Below are positions 1 through 6,070 of a stretch of 11,258 nucleotides of DNA, piece by piece. This stretch comes from Ktedonobacterales bacterium (GTDB lineage: Bacteria > Chloroflexota > Ktedonobacteria > Ktedonobacterales > JADMIN01). Position numbers and translations under genes: made by a program. Where the stretch lies: assembly GCA_025928125.1 (NCBI GenBank), contig JAICKD010000039.1, forward strand, positions 1 to 11,258, written 5' to 3'. Under the pieces are notes generated by a model. It made no database searches. It saw nothing but the letters and a program-made list of their open reading frames with translations, and had not been told where the DNA came from. The first letter of the stretch is position 1. Each line of letters begins with the position of its first letter.

Positions 1-1182
1 GGCGTACTGGATTTCGAGCGCGAGGGGCGTCGCTGGCAGCAGACGCGGCCGCAGCATGTGGGTCAGGACGTATTCGCGCAGATCGTCCTCATCGATTGGC
101 GCGGCGATCCAGCGGAGGATGCTATCGGCGCCCACGGCACGTGTCAACTGCCCGCTGCCCGCGCCCACGCCCGCCGTCGGGTGCATCGCGGGCAGAAACT
201 CGCCCTTGGCGGTGGCCCCGGCCAGTTCGGTCGAGTTCGCGCCGACATCCACCGCGACAACGTTCATCTGGAAGTGATGCGCCAGGAAACGCGCCACGCC
301 ACCCAATGAAGTCACCGTGGCCAGCGGGGGCGTCGCCACCATGCGCCGCAACGCCGCGTATCCGGGCGCCTCGCGCAGCACGCAGCTCTCGTAGAGCGCG
401 CTCACGGCCCGCGTCAGCGGCGAGAGCGTCGATGGTGAGAGCGCATCGACGCTCTGGACATTTGTGCGCCCTTGCAGTGTCGTGGCGACGACCTGCGCAT
501 CATCCGGCGCGCCAGTGAAAATGACCGGGAAGCCCGGTGGGCGCGGGTACGAGACATCCATCGCGGTTGGCTGGAGCAGATCAATGGCCCGGACGACCGA
601 CTGCGCGGTATTGGCAATCGCGTTGCCCGGCAGCTGCGTTGGCGATCCGACGATCAACGCCGCATGCGGTTGAATCGCGCGGAGATTCACGGCGAGGCGG
701 TGCAGATCGCTTTCGGAGAGCGGCGCGTCGGGTGGCGGCAGTTGTTGCGTCTCGAGCTGGATGAACAGGCCACTGAGCGCGCGTTGCAAGAGCATCGCCA
801 GCGATTCGCGTCCCGGCCCAAGCGTCATCACGCGCATTGGCCCCCCGGCGCTCGAGACTAGCACGGCGAGGTCTACTCCCGCGCCATCCTCGTCCTCAGG
901 CTGAATCGGCTGGCCCGCGCGCATCAGCATGCGGCCGGTGACCCGCTCGATCTCGCTCATGGCGTTGCGCACGCCGAGCATGATATCGGCCTGGGGCGCG
1001 GCGAGCGTCGTGGGAACGCTGACGCTTGCCAGCATCCGATAGCGACTCTCTACCAGGCCCACCAGCGCCGCCTTGGTAAAGGCCGAACCGCAGTCAATGA
1101 GCAGCAGCGAACGCGCGGCGCCCGGCTGACGGCCGCGCCCAACATCCGACGACTGCGCCGCATTACTCGTGGCGCCCAACAC
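1..1182 (-). CDS. MutL-like (glutamate mutase L family) ASKHA-fold ATPase, 3' end missing
   Basis: 394 codons are open to the left edge, so the C-terminus lies outside. I translated it by hand from a GTG start at 1180-1182, preceded at 5 bases by a perfect AAGGAGG (minus strand). A phosphate-1-like loop of the actin/Hsp70 fold, LLIDCGSAFTKAAL, covers residues 27-40. It is followed by a conserved-looking block containing APQADIMLGV, ITGR-like VTGRML and GSGVD-like GAGVDLAV (about 62-107). A second nucleotide-binding motif, AVDVGANSTELAG, lies at 310-322, followed by the glycine-rich GVGAGSGQL (338-346). This matches my memory of Chloroflexota proteins annotated 'glutamate mutase L' (PF13941). 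MutL was named from clostridial glutamate mutase operons, but no mutase subunit is visible here, so the real role is unknown. The stop of the zinc-ribbon gene lies 17 bases upstream, so the two probably share a transcript. Family confidence is good; function is open. Confidence 0.82.
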   Translation of the reverse strand, partial: MLGATSNAAQSSDVGRGRQPGAARSLLLIDCGSAFTKAALVGLVESRYRMLASVSVPTTLAAPQADIMLGVRNAMSEIERVTGRMLMRAGQPIQPEDEDGAGVDLAVLVSSAGGPMRVMTLGPGRESLAMLLQRALSGLFIQLETQQLPPPDAPLSESDLHRLAVNLRAIQPHAALIVGSPTQLPGNAIANTAQSVVRAIDLLQPTAMDVSYPRPPGFPVIFTGAPDDAQVVATTLQGRTNVQSVDALSPSTLSPLTRAVSALYESCVLREAPGYAALRRMVATPPLATVTSLGGVARFLAHHFQMNVVAVDVGANSTELAGATAKGEFLPAMHPTAGVGAGSGQLTRAVGADSILRWIAAPIDEDDLREYVLTHMLRPRLLPATPLALEIQYA

Positions 1183-1187
1183 GCTCG

Positions 1188-1194
1188 CCTCCTT
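1188..1194 (-). promoter_or_regulatory. Strong Shine-Dalgarno fixing the GTG start of the MutL-like gene
   Basis: The minus strand reads AAGGAGG here, five bases before the GTG at 1180-1182. It sits entirely inside the 17-base gap after the zinc-ribbon gene's TAG, so the downstream gene has its own efficient initiation site and does not depend on coupling. Confidence 0.8.
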
Positions 1195-1199
1195 GTCGC

Positions 1200-2954
1200 C
1201 TAGCCGCGTTTGAAGAACCCGAAGAAACCGCCCTTGCGCTTCTTCGGCGCGGGCGCCGGTTGCTGGCGGGTCGGCTGTTGTCGGTCTCGGCGCGATGTCT
1301 CATAACCGTAGCCGTCGCGGGCATCGCGCGCGGCCCGTGATCGCCCTGTCTGGCCCTCGGGCATCCGCCCGCGCTGTCCGGGTTGTCCGCCATAGCCATT
1401 CCGACTATTCCGGCTATTCTGAGCGCCATAGTCGCCATAGTCTTCGTAGGCATTCGGGTCATTGTAGCCGTCGTAGCCACCATCGTAGCCGTCGCGCGCT
1501 CCGTAGCCGTTATAGCCGTTCCCGTTCCGGCCGTTGTCAGCCCTGCCCTGGCGCGCGGATGGATAGGCCGCGGAGTCGTCCTGGCTATATCCCCCTGGCG
1601 TCTCTTCACGCAGCCACCCCGGTTTCTCATTCTCGCCCAGCGGTCGCGCCGCCTGATGTTTGCGCGATGCCGCGCCGCGATGGGCGGTTCCGGCCCGCGA
1701 CGCCCCAAAGTCGCGCTCGTCCGCTGGGTGCGCAACAGGAGGCGCCGGTACCCGGCTGGTGCGCTCGCGCGCCAGGTTGTTCTCCGGCGGCGCTGGCATG
1801 GGCGCTTCATTGCCACGCACAAATCCCGGCAACATGGAGGGATCGATCAAATCGGAGGCCGACCATCCTGGCTGCACGGGTGCGGCAGCGCCGGGAGACT
1901 GCGGCATACCACCTGACTGGGGCGCGCCCGCCTGCCCCTGATTCCGCATCCATTCTGGGAGCGCGCCGGGATCGATAAGCTGGTTGGCGGAGAAACCCGG
2001 CTGGCCATTCATCGGCACCGGAGCCGCTGGCGATTGCATTTGTTGCATTGGCTGCATCTGTTGCTGCATTGGCATCTGCATCCCTGCGTACCCGGCGGGC
2101 GGGATGGCGGCTCCGGCGGGGGCAGCGGGGGAAACGGAGGGAGCGGGATATCCGCCCCAGCCCGGCGCGGCGGGCGGTGGCGCGGCAACGGGCGCCTGCG
2201 CGGGAGACGCTGGCTCGTTGCGCATCCATCCCGGCAGGGCAGCCTCATCTACCAGCGATTGCGCGCGCATACCCTCGCCGCCACGCATGCCGTCGGGCGC
2301 GGCCTGTCCCTGCTGGCCGCCAAGCCAGGTTGGCAAGGCATTGGGGTCGAGCAGCGAACTGGCGGGCATGCCGCCACCGCCAACGAGCGGCGCCTGATAG
2401 CTCCCAGCGCTTTCGAGCGAGGGGAATGCGCTGGCGTCGGGGCGCTGTATCGGCGGCTCCTCAGCCGACGCGGGCGCGGGTGGATAGCCGCCATAGCCAT
2501 TGTTATAGCCGTTGCCATTGTTACCGTATCCGCCGTAGCCCGGCGCGGGTGGCTGATGGGCTGGAGGATACGCGGAGGGATAGGGTTGCTGTGGAGCGTA
2601 GCCAGAGGCGGGAGACCCAGGAGCGCCGGGAATCGGCTGGCGCTGGGTGGGCTGCGCCGACTCCGCCGAGGCCTGCCGCAGCCAGTCGGGCAACGCCTCC
2701 TCGCTCACCAGATCTTGCACCGAGAAGCCCGGTCGCGCGGCTGGCTGCCCATACATGCTCGCGCCCGGCGCTGGCGGCTGTTGCTGTGGTGGTTGCTGTG
2801 GTGGTTGCTGTGGCGCTTGATAGCCCCAGGCGGCGGCTGTTCCATCATAGCCGTTGGCCTGATACTGCGGAGGCGGCGCGAATCGCTGCCCGCAACGCGG
2901 ACACGCTGGGACGGGGGTTTGAAGCGGCTGGCCACAACGCGGACAAGTTGTCAC
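1200..2954 (-). CDS. Zinc-ribbon low-complexity protein with repeated LPxWL motifs
   Basis: 584 residues from a GTG start (2952-2954) with GAGGAG four bases upstream. The zinc ribbon begins at residue 4, so no later start is plausible. Cys4, Cys7, Cys18 and Cys21 form a CPRCG...CPRCG knuckle pair. The rest has little globular sequence: QQPP repeats (48-61), Gly/Tyr/Asn tracts (139-157 and 472-523), and a Met/Gln tract (292-308). A short motif recurs at residues 77-93, 196-211, 229-246, 321-338 and 364-381: a small or Phe residue, S, x2, L-[VLI]-[SD], x3, LPxW[LM] (the last copy ends LPGFV). A degenerate PGWLRE copy is at 445-450. The C-terminus is basic and Phe-rich (KKRKGGFFGFFKRG, 571-584) and could bind membrane or nucleic acid. 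I know similar zinc-ribbon proteins from Chloroflexota but no assigned function. Inference: an intrinsically disordered scaffold whose motifs each bind a partner, possibly the co-transcribed ATPase. Confidence 0.85.
   Translation of the reverse strand: MTTCPRCGQPLQTPVPACPRCGQRFAPPPQYQANGYDGTAAAWGYQAPQQPPQQPPQQQPPAPGASMYGQPAARPGFSVQDLVSEEALPDWLRQASAESAQPTQRQPIPGAPGSPASGYAPQQPYPSAYPPAHQPPAPGYGGYGNNGNGYNNGYGGYPPAPASAEEPPIQRPDASAFPSLESAGSYQAPLVGGGGMPASSLLDPNALPTWLGGQQGQAAPDGMRGGEGMRAQSLVDEAALPGWMRNEPASPAQAPVAAPPPAAPGWGGYPAPSVSPAAPAGAAIPPAGYAGMQMPMQQQMQPMQQMQSPAAPVPMNGQPGFSANQLIDPGALPEWMRNQGQAGAPQSGGMPQSPGAAAPVQPGWSASDLIDPSMLPGFVRGNEAPMPAPPENNLARERTSRVPAPPVAHPADERDFGASRAGTAHRGAASRKHQAARPLGENEKPGWLREETPGGYSQDDSAAYPSARQGRADNGRNGNGYNGYGARDGYDGGYDGYNDPNAYEDYGDYGAQNSRNSRNGYGGQPGQRGRMPEGQTGRSRAARDARDGYGYETSRRDRQQPTRQQPAPAPKKRKGGFFGFFKRG
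2780..2815. repeat. Three 12-bp tandem repeats encoding QQPP-type units
   Basis: Units 2780-2791, 2792-2803 and 2804-2815 read GTTGCTGTGGTG, GTTGCTGTGGTG and GTTGCTGTGGCG on the plus strand, with one mismatch in the last. On the coding (minus) strand they give the Pro/Gln tract after the zinc ribbon. Because they are nearly identical at DNA level, recent slippage and copy-number variation between strains is plausible. Confidence 0.8.
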
Positions 2955-2958
2955 GATA

Positions 2959-2964
2959 CTCCTC
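2959..2964 (-). promoter_or_regulatory. Shine-Dalgarno for the zinc-ribbon gene GTG start
   Basis: GAGGAG on the minus strand, four bases before the GTG. It supports a GTG rather than ATG start, in agreement with the zinc ribbon beginning at the fourth codon. Confidence 0.65.
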
Positions 2965-3307
2965 GATTCAATAGGGCAGCGCCTGCGTGACCATCATCGT
3001 GCGAAGGGCGGCCAGTGCTCGTGCGTTGAGTTTATCTTTGTTTCTTACCGGCAGTAGTTGCAACGTCTTCAGAATCCCGGGTGCGGGCATACATGTCAGG
3101 CCGTGCGCCAGTGTATCACTCGCGTCGCGGCCCCGCAACCCAACAGCCCTTTTGTGGCAGTGGCGCTCTCGATCTTTCGCCGGACCGTTGCGGGACATCT
3201 TCAATCTGTAGGTCATTGTATCCGCTCGACGCGCCAGATAGCCATTTCAGCGCGAAATTGTGACCACCATCATACTGCGCAAGCAACGAAGCGTGCTGCC
3301 ATTACGA

Positions 3308-3316
3308 TGCTATAAC
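3308..3316 (+). promoter_or_regulatory. Possible extended -10 promoter element for the KGG gene
   Basis: TGCTATAAC matches the TGnTATAAT extended -10 pattern with one mismatch and lies in the AT-richer part of the intergenic region, oriented towards the KGG gene. No recognisable -35 sits 16-18 bases upstream, and it would leave a leader of about 230 bases. This is a weak prediction only. Confidence 0.22.
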
Positions 3317-3511
3317 ATATTCTGCGTGGCAAGCTAGCAATCCTTACTGCAAGCCGAATTCATCAGAACTTCCAGGGTTCGCTACGCATTTTGGTACGTG
3401 TGCAATCGCCACTTGTCTGGTACGATTACTTCGAGCAAGAGAGCGTGGACGGCTCTAACCTCTTTTTCGGCTGTGCGGCGGCGTCTCGCCACGTATGGCA
3501 ATGACGATACT

Positions 3512-3527
3512 GTGAGCCGCCGCTCAC
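3512..3527 (+). other. Small hairpin in the KGG gene leader
   Basis: GTGAGC (3512-3517) and GCTCAC (3522-3527) form a perfect 6-bp stem around CGCC. It ends about 13 bases before the ribosome-binding AGGGGG, so it could modulate translation or be an operator half-site pair. No direct evidence of function. Confidence 0.35.
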
Positions 3528-3553
3528 CCTTGCCGACGAGAGGGGGCATATCC

Positions 3554-3895
3554 ATGGCACGACGAAAGCAAGCTGTTGAGGTCGCCGCGGAGACGGAACC
3601 CGAGCAACCGAAACGACGCCGCGGACCACGCGCTGGCTCGGAGAACGCGCGCCGTGGCGGCATGGCCGTCCGGGAGAAGTACGGGCCAGAGTTCTTCGCC
3701 AGAATTGGCTCGAAGGGCGGGCGTACCGTCCGCGAGAAGCGCGGCCCAGATTTTTACGCGAATATTGGCCGACTCGGGGGCCAGACTACCCGCGATACGC
3801 TCGGCGTCGAGCACTACGAGCGGATTGGCCGGATGGGAGGGCTGCGCGCGCGTCGGCGCGAACGGGACGCGCAGGAGGCGGGCAAGACCGAGTAG
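3554..3895 (+). CDS. KGG-repeat stress-induced protein (GsiB-like), 113 aa
   Basis: The ATG at 3554 is preceded at 7 bases by AGGGGG (3541-3546). The same frame is open further upstream to 3398, but that extension has no conserved character and lies beyond the ribosome site. The protein is small and very hydrophilic, with a basic patch KRRRGPR at 20-26. Three head-to-tail 20-residue repeats run from 35 to 96, each of the form GG-x3-R-(E/D)-x2-G-x2-(F/H)-(F/Y)-x2-IG-x2-GG. The end motifs are SKGG (53-56), RLGG (73-76) and RMGG (93-96). This is the KGG / 'general stress protein' repeat (PF10685) seen in GsiB of Bacillus and in plant-LEA-like proteins: small hydrophilic proteins linked to desiccation and general stress. 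Family known; molecular activity not established. Monocistronic by context, with a hairpin terminator downstream. Confidence 0.85.
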   Translation: MARRKQAVEVAAETEPEQPKRRRGPRAGSENARRGGMAVREKYGPEFFARIGSKGGRTVREKRGPDFYANIGRLGGQTTRDTLGVEHYERIGRMGGLRARRRERDAQEAGKTE

Positions 3896-3939
3896 TTGGT
3901 TTTTGTAGGTGTTATAGACAGACAAAGCAGACCAATATT

Positions 3940-3967
3940 CGCCGACGTCCTTCACCGGATGTCGGCG
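3940..3967 (+). terminator. Hairpin terminator after the KGG gene
   Basis: CGCCGACGTCC (3940-3950), loop TTCACC, GGATGTCGGCG (3957-3967): an 11-bp stem with a single G-T wobble. It is followed by TTGTGTTG, which is only a moderate T tract. It starts 45 bases after the stop codon, so it probably ends the KGG transcript and insulates the next gene. Confidence 0.65.
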
Positions 3968-4051
3968 TTGTGTTGCTCATCAGGTATTCTAGACGAGTGG
4001 ATGCCATCGCTGTGGCGCGGGTACGGCATCTGAGGACAGGTCAGCGAGCGG

Positions 4052-4061
4052 ATGATATCAT
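4052..4061. promoter_or_regulatory. 10-bp perfect palindrome upstream of the YbaK-like gene
   Basis: ATGATATCAT is self-complementary and lies 66 bases before the TTG start, in the 160-base gap after the terminator. It could be an operator, but a 10-bp palindrome also arises by chance and no second copy was seen. Confidence 0.2.
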
Positions 4062-4116
4062 GGTACGCAGTATCCAGGCTACGATATTGGCTGGGTCCGT
4101 CCCGCCGCGGTTGATT

Positions 4117-4120
4117 GGAG
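4117..4120 (+). promoter_or_regulatory. Ribosome-binding site deciding a TTG start
   Basis: GGAG lies seven bases before the TTG at 4128-4130. No ATG or GTG at the expected place matches the start of the conserved domain better. Confidence 0.55.
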
Positions 4121-4127
4121 CAGCGCC

Positions 4128-4625
4128 TTGTCCGAAACGATATTATTGCCTGTTGTCGAAAATACCCTCGCGCACTACGAGATAACGTACACGGTCCTTG
4201 AGTGTTTGCCGGAGCTTGCCGATACCGCCGCCTTCTGCGAGCACTACCACGTCGCGCTCGACCAGGCGGCGAACACGATTCTGGTGGCGTCGCGGAAAGT
4301 CGAGCCAACGCGCTATGCTCTCTGTGTTGTCCTTGCCACGACCCGGTTAGATGTGAATCAGAAGGTCTGCGAGCTGTTGGGTGTGAAGAAGGCGTCCTTC
4401 GCCGACGGGGAGACCACCGTAGAGCGGACCGGCATGCTGATTGGCGGCGTCACGGCGATTGGCATCACCGATATACCTGTCTATGTCGATAGCGCCGTCA
4501 TGCGGCCGAAGGAAGTTGTGATGGGCGGCGGCAATCGTTCCAGCAAGCTGCTCCTCGATCCACACGAGTTACTGAAGCTGCCAAATGTAGAGGTCATCGA
4601 AGGGCTGGCAAAACCAAAGGAATAA
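4128..4625 (+). CDS. YbaK/EbsC-family aminoacyl-tRNA editing-domain protein
   Basis: 165 residues from TTG, close to the usual size of stand-alone YbaK/ProX domains (PF04073), which hydrolyse mischarged tRNA (such as Cys- or Ala-tRNAPro) in the cytoplasm. Fold landmarks: QAANTILVASRK (46-57); the core strand ALCVVLATTRLDVNQKV (64-80); LLGVKKASFAD (83-93); TGMLIGGVTAIGI (101-113); VYVDSAVM (118-125); GGGNRSSKLLL (133-143), then a helix ending LKLPNVEV. Classical members have a catalytic Lys in a VKTLV-like motif. Here the aligned residue is Asn49 (ANTI). From memory, a subfamily in Actinobacteria and Chloroflexota shares this ANTI motif and the RLDVN and GGGxRSxK motifs, so it is probably a subfamily trait and not decay. 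The substrate is therefore uncertain. It is single-gene and convergent with the following FAD oxidoreductase. Confidence 0.85.
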   Translation: MSETILLPVVENTLAHYEITYTVLECLPELADTAAFCEHYHVALDQAANTILVASRKVEPTRYALCVVLATTRLDVNQKVCELLGVKKASFADGETTVERTGMLIGGVTAIGITDIPVYVDSAVMRPKEVVMGGGNRSSKLLLDPHELLKLPNVEVIEGLAKPKE

Positions 4626-4627
4626 TC

Positions 4628-4644
4628 GACCGGCACTCGCCGTC
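4628..4644. terminator. Weak convergent hairpin between YbaK-like and DprE1-like genes
   Basis: GAC(C)GGC-ACTC-GCCGTC forms six pairs with one bulge. It fills the 17-base gap between the convergent stops and overlaps the DprE1-like stop codon. There is no real T tract on either side, so bidirectional termination is only a possibility. Confidence 0.25.
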
Positions 4645-6070
4645 ATTCGCCAAAGAGCGGGGCGATGGCGCGCTGGTAGAGGTCGGTGGTGAGCAGCCCC
4701 TGCGGGTCGTACTGCCGCTTGAGCGCGTGGAATAGTTCGAGCTCGTCGCCGTACATGCGCTGCGTCTGCGCGGGCGTGAGCGTGCTATCCTTGGCGAAGT
4801 AGATACGCCCGCCCGCCTCGGCGGTGACATCGTTGAGCTCGCCCAGCAGCGCCCGCACCTTCTCCTCCTGGCCTCGCCGCACGGGATAGTCCAACGCCAG
4901 CGAGTAGCCATCCACCAGGCAACTGAGCAGCGCATCAGAGGCGCGGTGCTTCTTCAGCACGGCGAAACTCGGCGTCAGCCCGGCGCGCTGCGAGCGGTCG
5001 AGGATCTCGTGAAAGGCGGCGCTGGCAGCCTCGGCGGGAATCATGCTCTGGTGCTGCATCAGGCCACCGTGCCGATAGCTCTCGCGCCAGTCGGGGATGG
5101 CGTCCAGCGGGAAATTCGCGCCGACATAACTGGTGAGGTGCGAGCCTCGTTGGCGCACGCCCTGGCCGCTCATCCACTGGCCGCGATTGGAGAACCAGAC
5201 GCCCGCCGGACTGGTCAGCGGTCGCGCCAGCCGTGGCAGCCTGCCGCTCGGCAGCCGCGCCATAAGTGGCCTCTGGCGCGTCTGGGAGGCCTCGGTGAGG
5301 GTCAACTCAGGGTGCAGGTCTTCGTCGGGCGCGAGGTCGCGCGACATCTTCAGCAGGCCACGACCCAGCCGCTTGCCGCGCGCGCTGGTATCGATCCACG
5401 CCACCAGATCGGTCGCCCAGCTGGTCGCCTCGTCCAGTGCGGCGATGAGCGCATCGAGCGAGTTGTGGACCGAGGTGACCTCCCAGACGTTGCCGGAATG
5501 CACGCGCCGCGCCTGGAGCGTCAGCGAAGTGAACGCGCCGAGCAGGCCCATGCCGCAAATCGCCGCCGCGAAGAGCTCGCTATTGCTCTCGCGCGAGCAG
5601 GTGAGGGTCTGGCCGGAGGGCAGCAGCAGATCGAACGCCAGGACGCTCTCGCCGAACGCGCCGACATGCCAGTTGTTCTTGCCGTGGATTTGCATCGCCG
5701 CCGCGCCGCCCACCGTCACCGCGCTCGTGCCAGGGACGACGGTGGGCCACCAGCCGTCAGGCAGTGTCCGCCGCCAGACCTGCGCGATGGTCGCGCCCGG
5801 CTCGACGGTGATCTGGCCGTTTTCGGCGTCCCATGACAAGATGCGGTTCAGCCGCGAGCAGTCCAGCACCAGCGCGTTGGCGTTGAGTGCGGCGTCGCCA
5901 TAGCTGCATCCCGCGCCACGCAGCGCAATCGTCTGGCCAGCGCGCGCCGCCTCGGCGAACACATCCGCGATATCGGCAACCGCCTCAGGCCGTGCGACCT
6001 TGCTCCGGGCCGCTTGCGCCAGTCCCCAGCCAGTCAGTTCTTCATCCATGACATCGAGCGCAACAGACAT
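4643..6070 (-). CDS. DprE1-like FAD-dependent oxidoreductase (decaprenylphosphoryl-ribose oxidase type)
   Basis: 475 residues, ATG start. It has an N-terminal PCMH-type FAD-binding domain and a C-terminal substrate-binding domain, as in mycobacterial DprE1 (461 aa). FAD-site features: RGAGCSYGDAALN (51-63), VEPGATI (89-95), VPGTSAVTVGGA (112-123) and IHGKN (128-132), whose His129 and Lys131 match DprE1 His132 and Lys134. Substrate-domain features: LMQHQSMIP (337-345) matches the Gln334/Gln336 segment, VLKKH (371-375) the Lys367 segment, and GGRIYFAKDS (420-429) the segment with catalytic Lys418 (here Lys427). In GYSLALDYPV (388-397) the positions of DprE1 Asn385 and Cys387 are Ser390 and Ala392. 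DprE1 oxidises the C2' hydroxyl of a polyprenyl-phospho-ribose; DprE2 then reduces the ketone to arabinose. A DprE2-like SDR lies upstream on the same strand, supporting this reading. Alternative: another sugar/alditol oxidase of the same family. Confidence 0.85.
   Translation of the reverse strand: MSVALDVMDEELTGWGLAQAARSKVARPEAVADIADVFAEAARAGQTIALRGAGCSYGDAALNANALVLDCSRLNRILSWDAENGQITVEPGATIAQVWRRTLPDGWWPTVVPGTSAVTVGGAAAMQIHGKNNWHVGAFGESVLAFDLLLPSGQTLTCSRESNSELFAAAICGMGLLGAFTSLTLQARRVHSGNVWEVTSVHNSLDALIAALDEATSWATDLVAWIDTSARGKRLGRGLLKMSRDLAPDEDLHPELTLTEASQTRQRPLMARLPSGRLPRLARPLTSPAGVWFSNRGQWMSGQGVRQRGSHLTSYVGANFPLDAIPDWRESYRHGGLMQHQSMIPAEAASAAFHEILDRSQRAGLTPSFAVLKKHRASDALLSCLVDGYSLALDYPVRRGQEEKVRALLGELNDVTAEAGGRIYFAKDSTLTPAQTQRMYGDELELFHALKRQYDPQGLLTTDLYQRAIAPLFGE

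Larger units (their letters stand above)
2955..3553. other. 599-base intergenic region between divergent genes
   Basis: It separates the minus-strand zinc-ribbon gene from the plus-strand KGG gene. Several short open frames cross it, but their translations look random (Arg/Cys/His-rich, no domain) and I accept none. Roughly 3200-3420 is visibly less GC-rich than its surroundings, as expected for a promoter zone. Plus strand: an extended -10-like TGCTATAAC at 3308-3316. Minus strand: a TACAAT at 3215-3220, without a convincing -35. A TGGTACG heptamer occurs at 3392-3398 and 3418-3424. A 6-bp stem with a 4-base loop (3512-3527) lies just before the KGG ribosome site. No tRNA or known riboswitch was recognised. 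Confidence 0.6.

Noticed and set aside
56..861. Several plus-strand open frames over the left end
   Set aside because: The minus strand is open throughout 1-1182 and carries ASKHA motifs with a perfect Shine-Dalgarno; the plus frames are Arg-rich shadows.
2034..2990. Plus-strand open frames opposite the zinc-ribbon gene (up to 318 codons)
   Set aside because: Arg/Ala/Trp-rich shadows of the Pro/Gln/Gly-rich coding strand. The minus-strand start has a zinc ribbon and a ribosome site.
2968..3216. Minus-strand 82-codon open frame just upstream of the zinc-ribbon gene
   Set aside because: Composition looks random, with no domain and no clear ribosome-binding site. It lies in what is more simply a leader or promoter region.
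3398..3553. N-terminal extension of the KGG protein by 52 codons
   Set aside because: The extension shows no KGG-family character, and a good ribosome-binding site sits directly before the ATG at 3554.
4946..5836. Plus-strand open frame (296 codons) opposite the DprE1-like gene
   Set aside because: No recognisable domain; the minus-strand frame carries the FAD-binding and active-site motifs.
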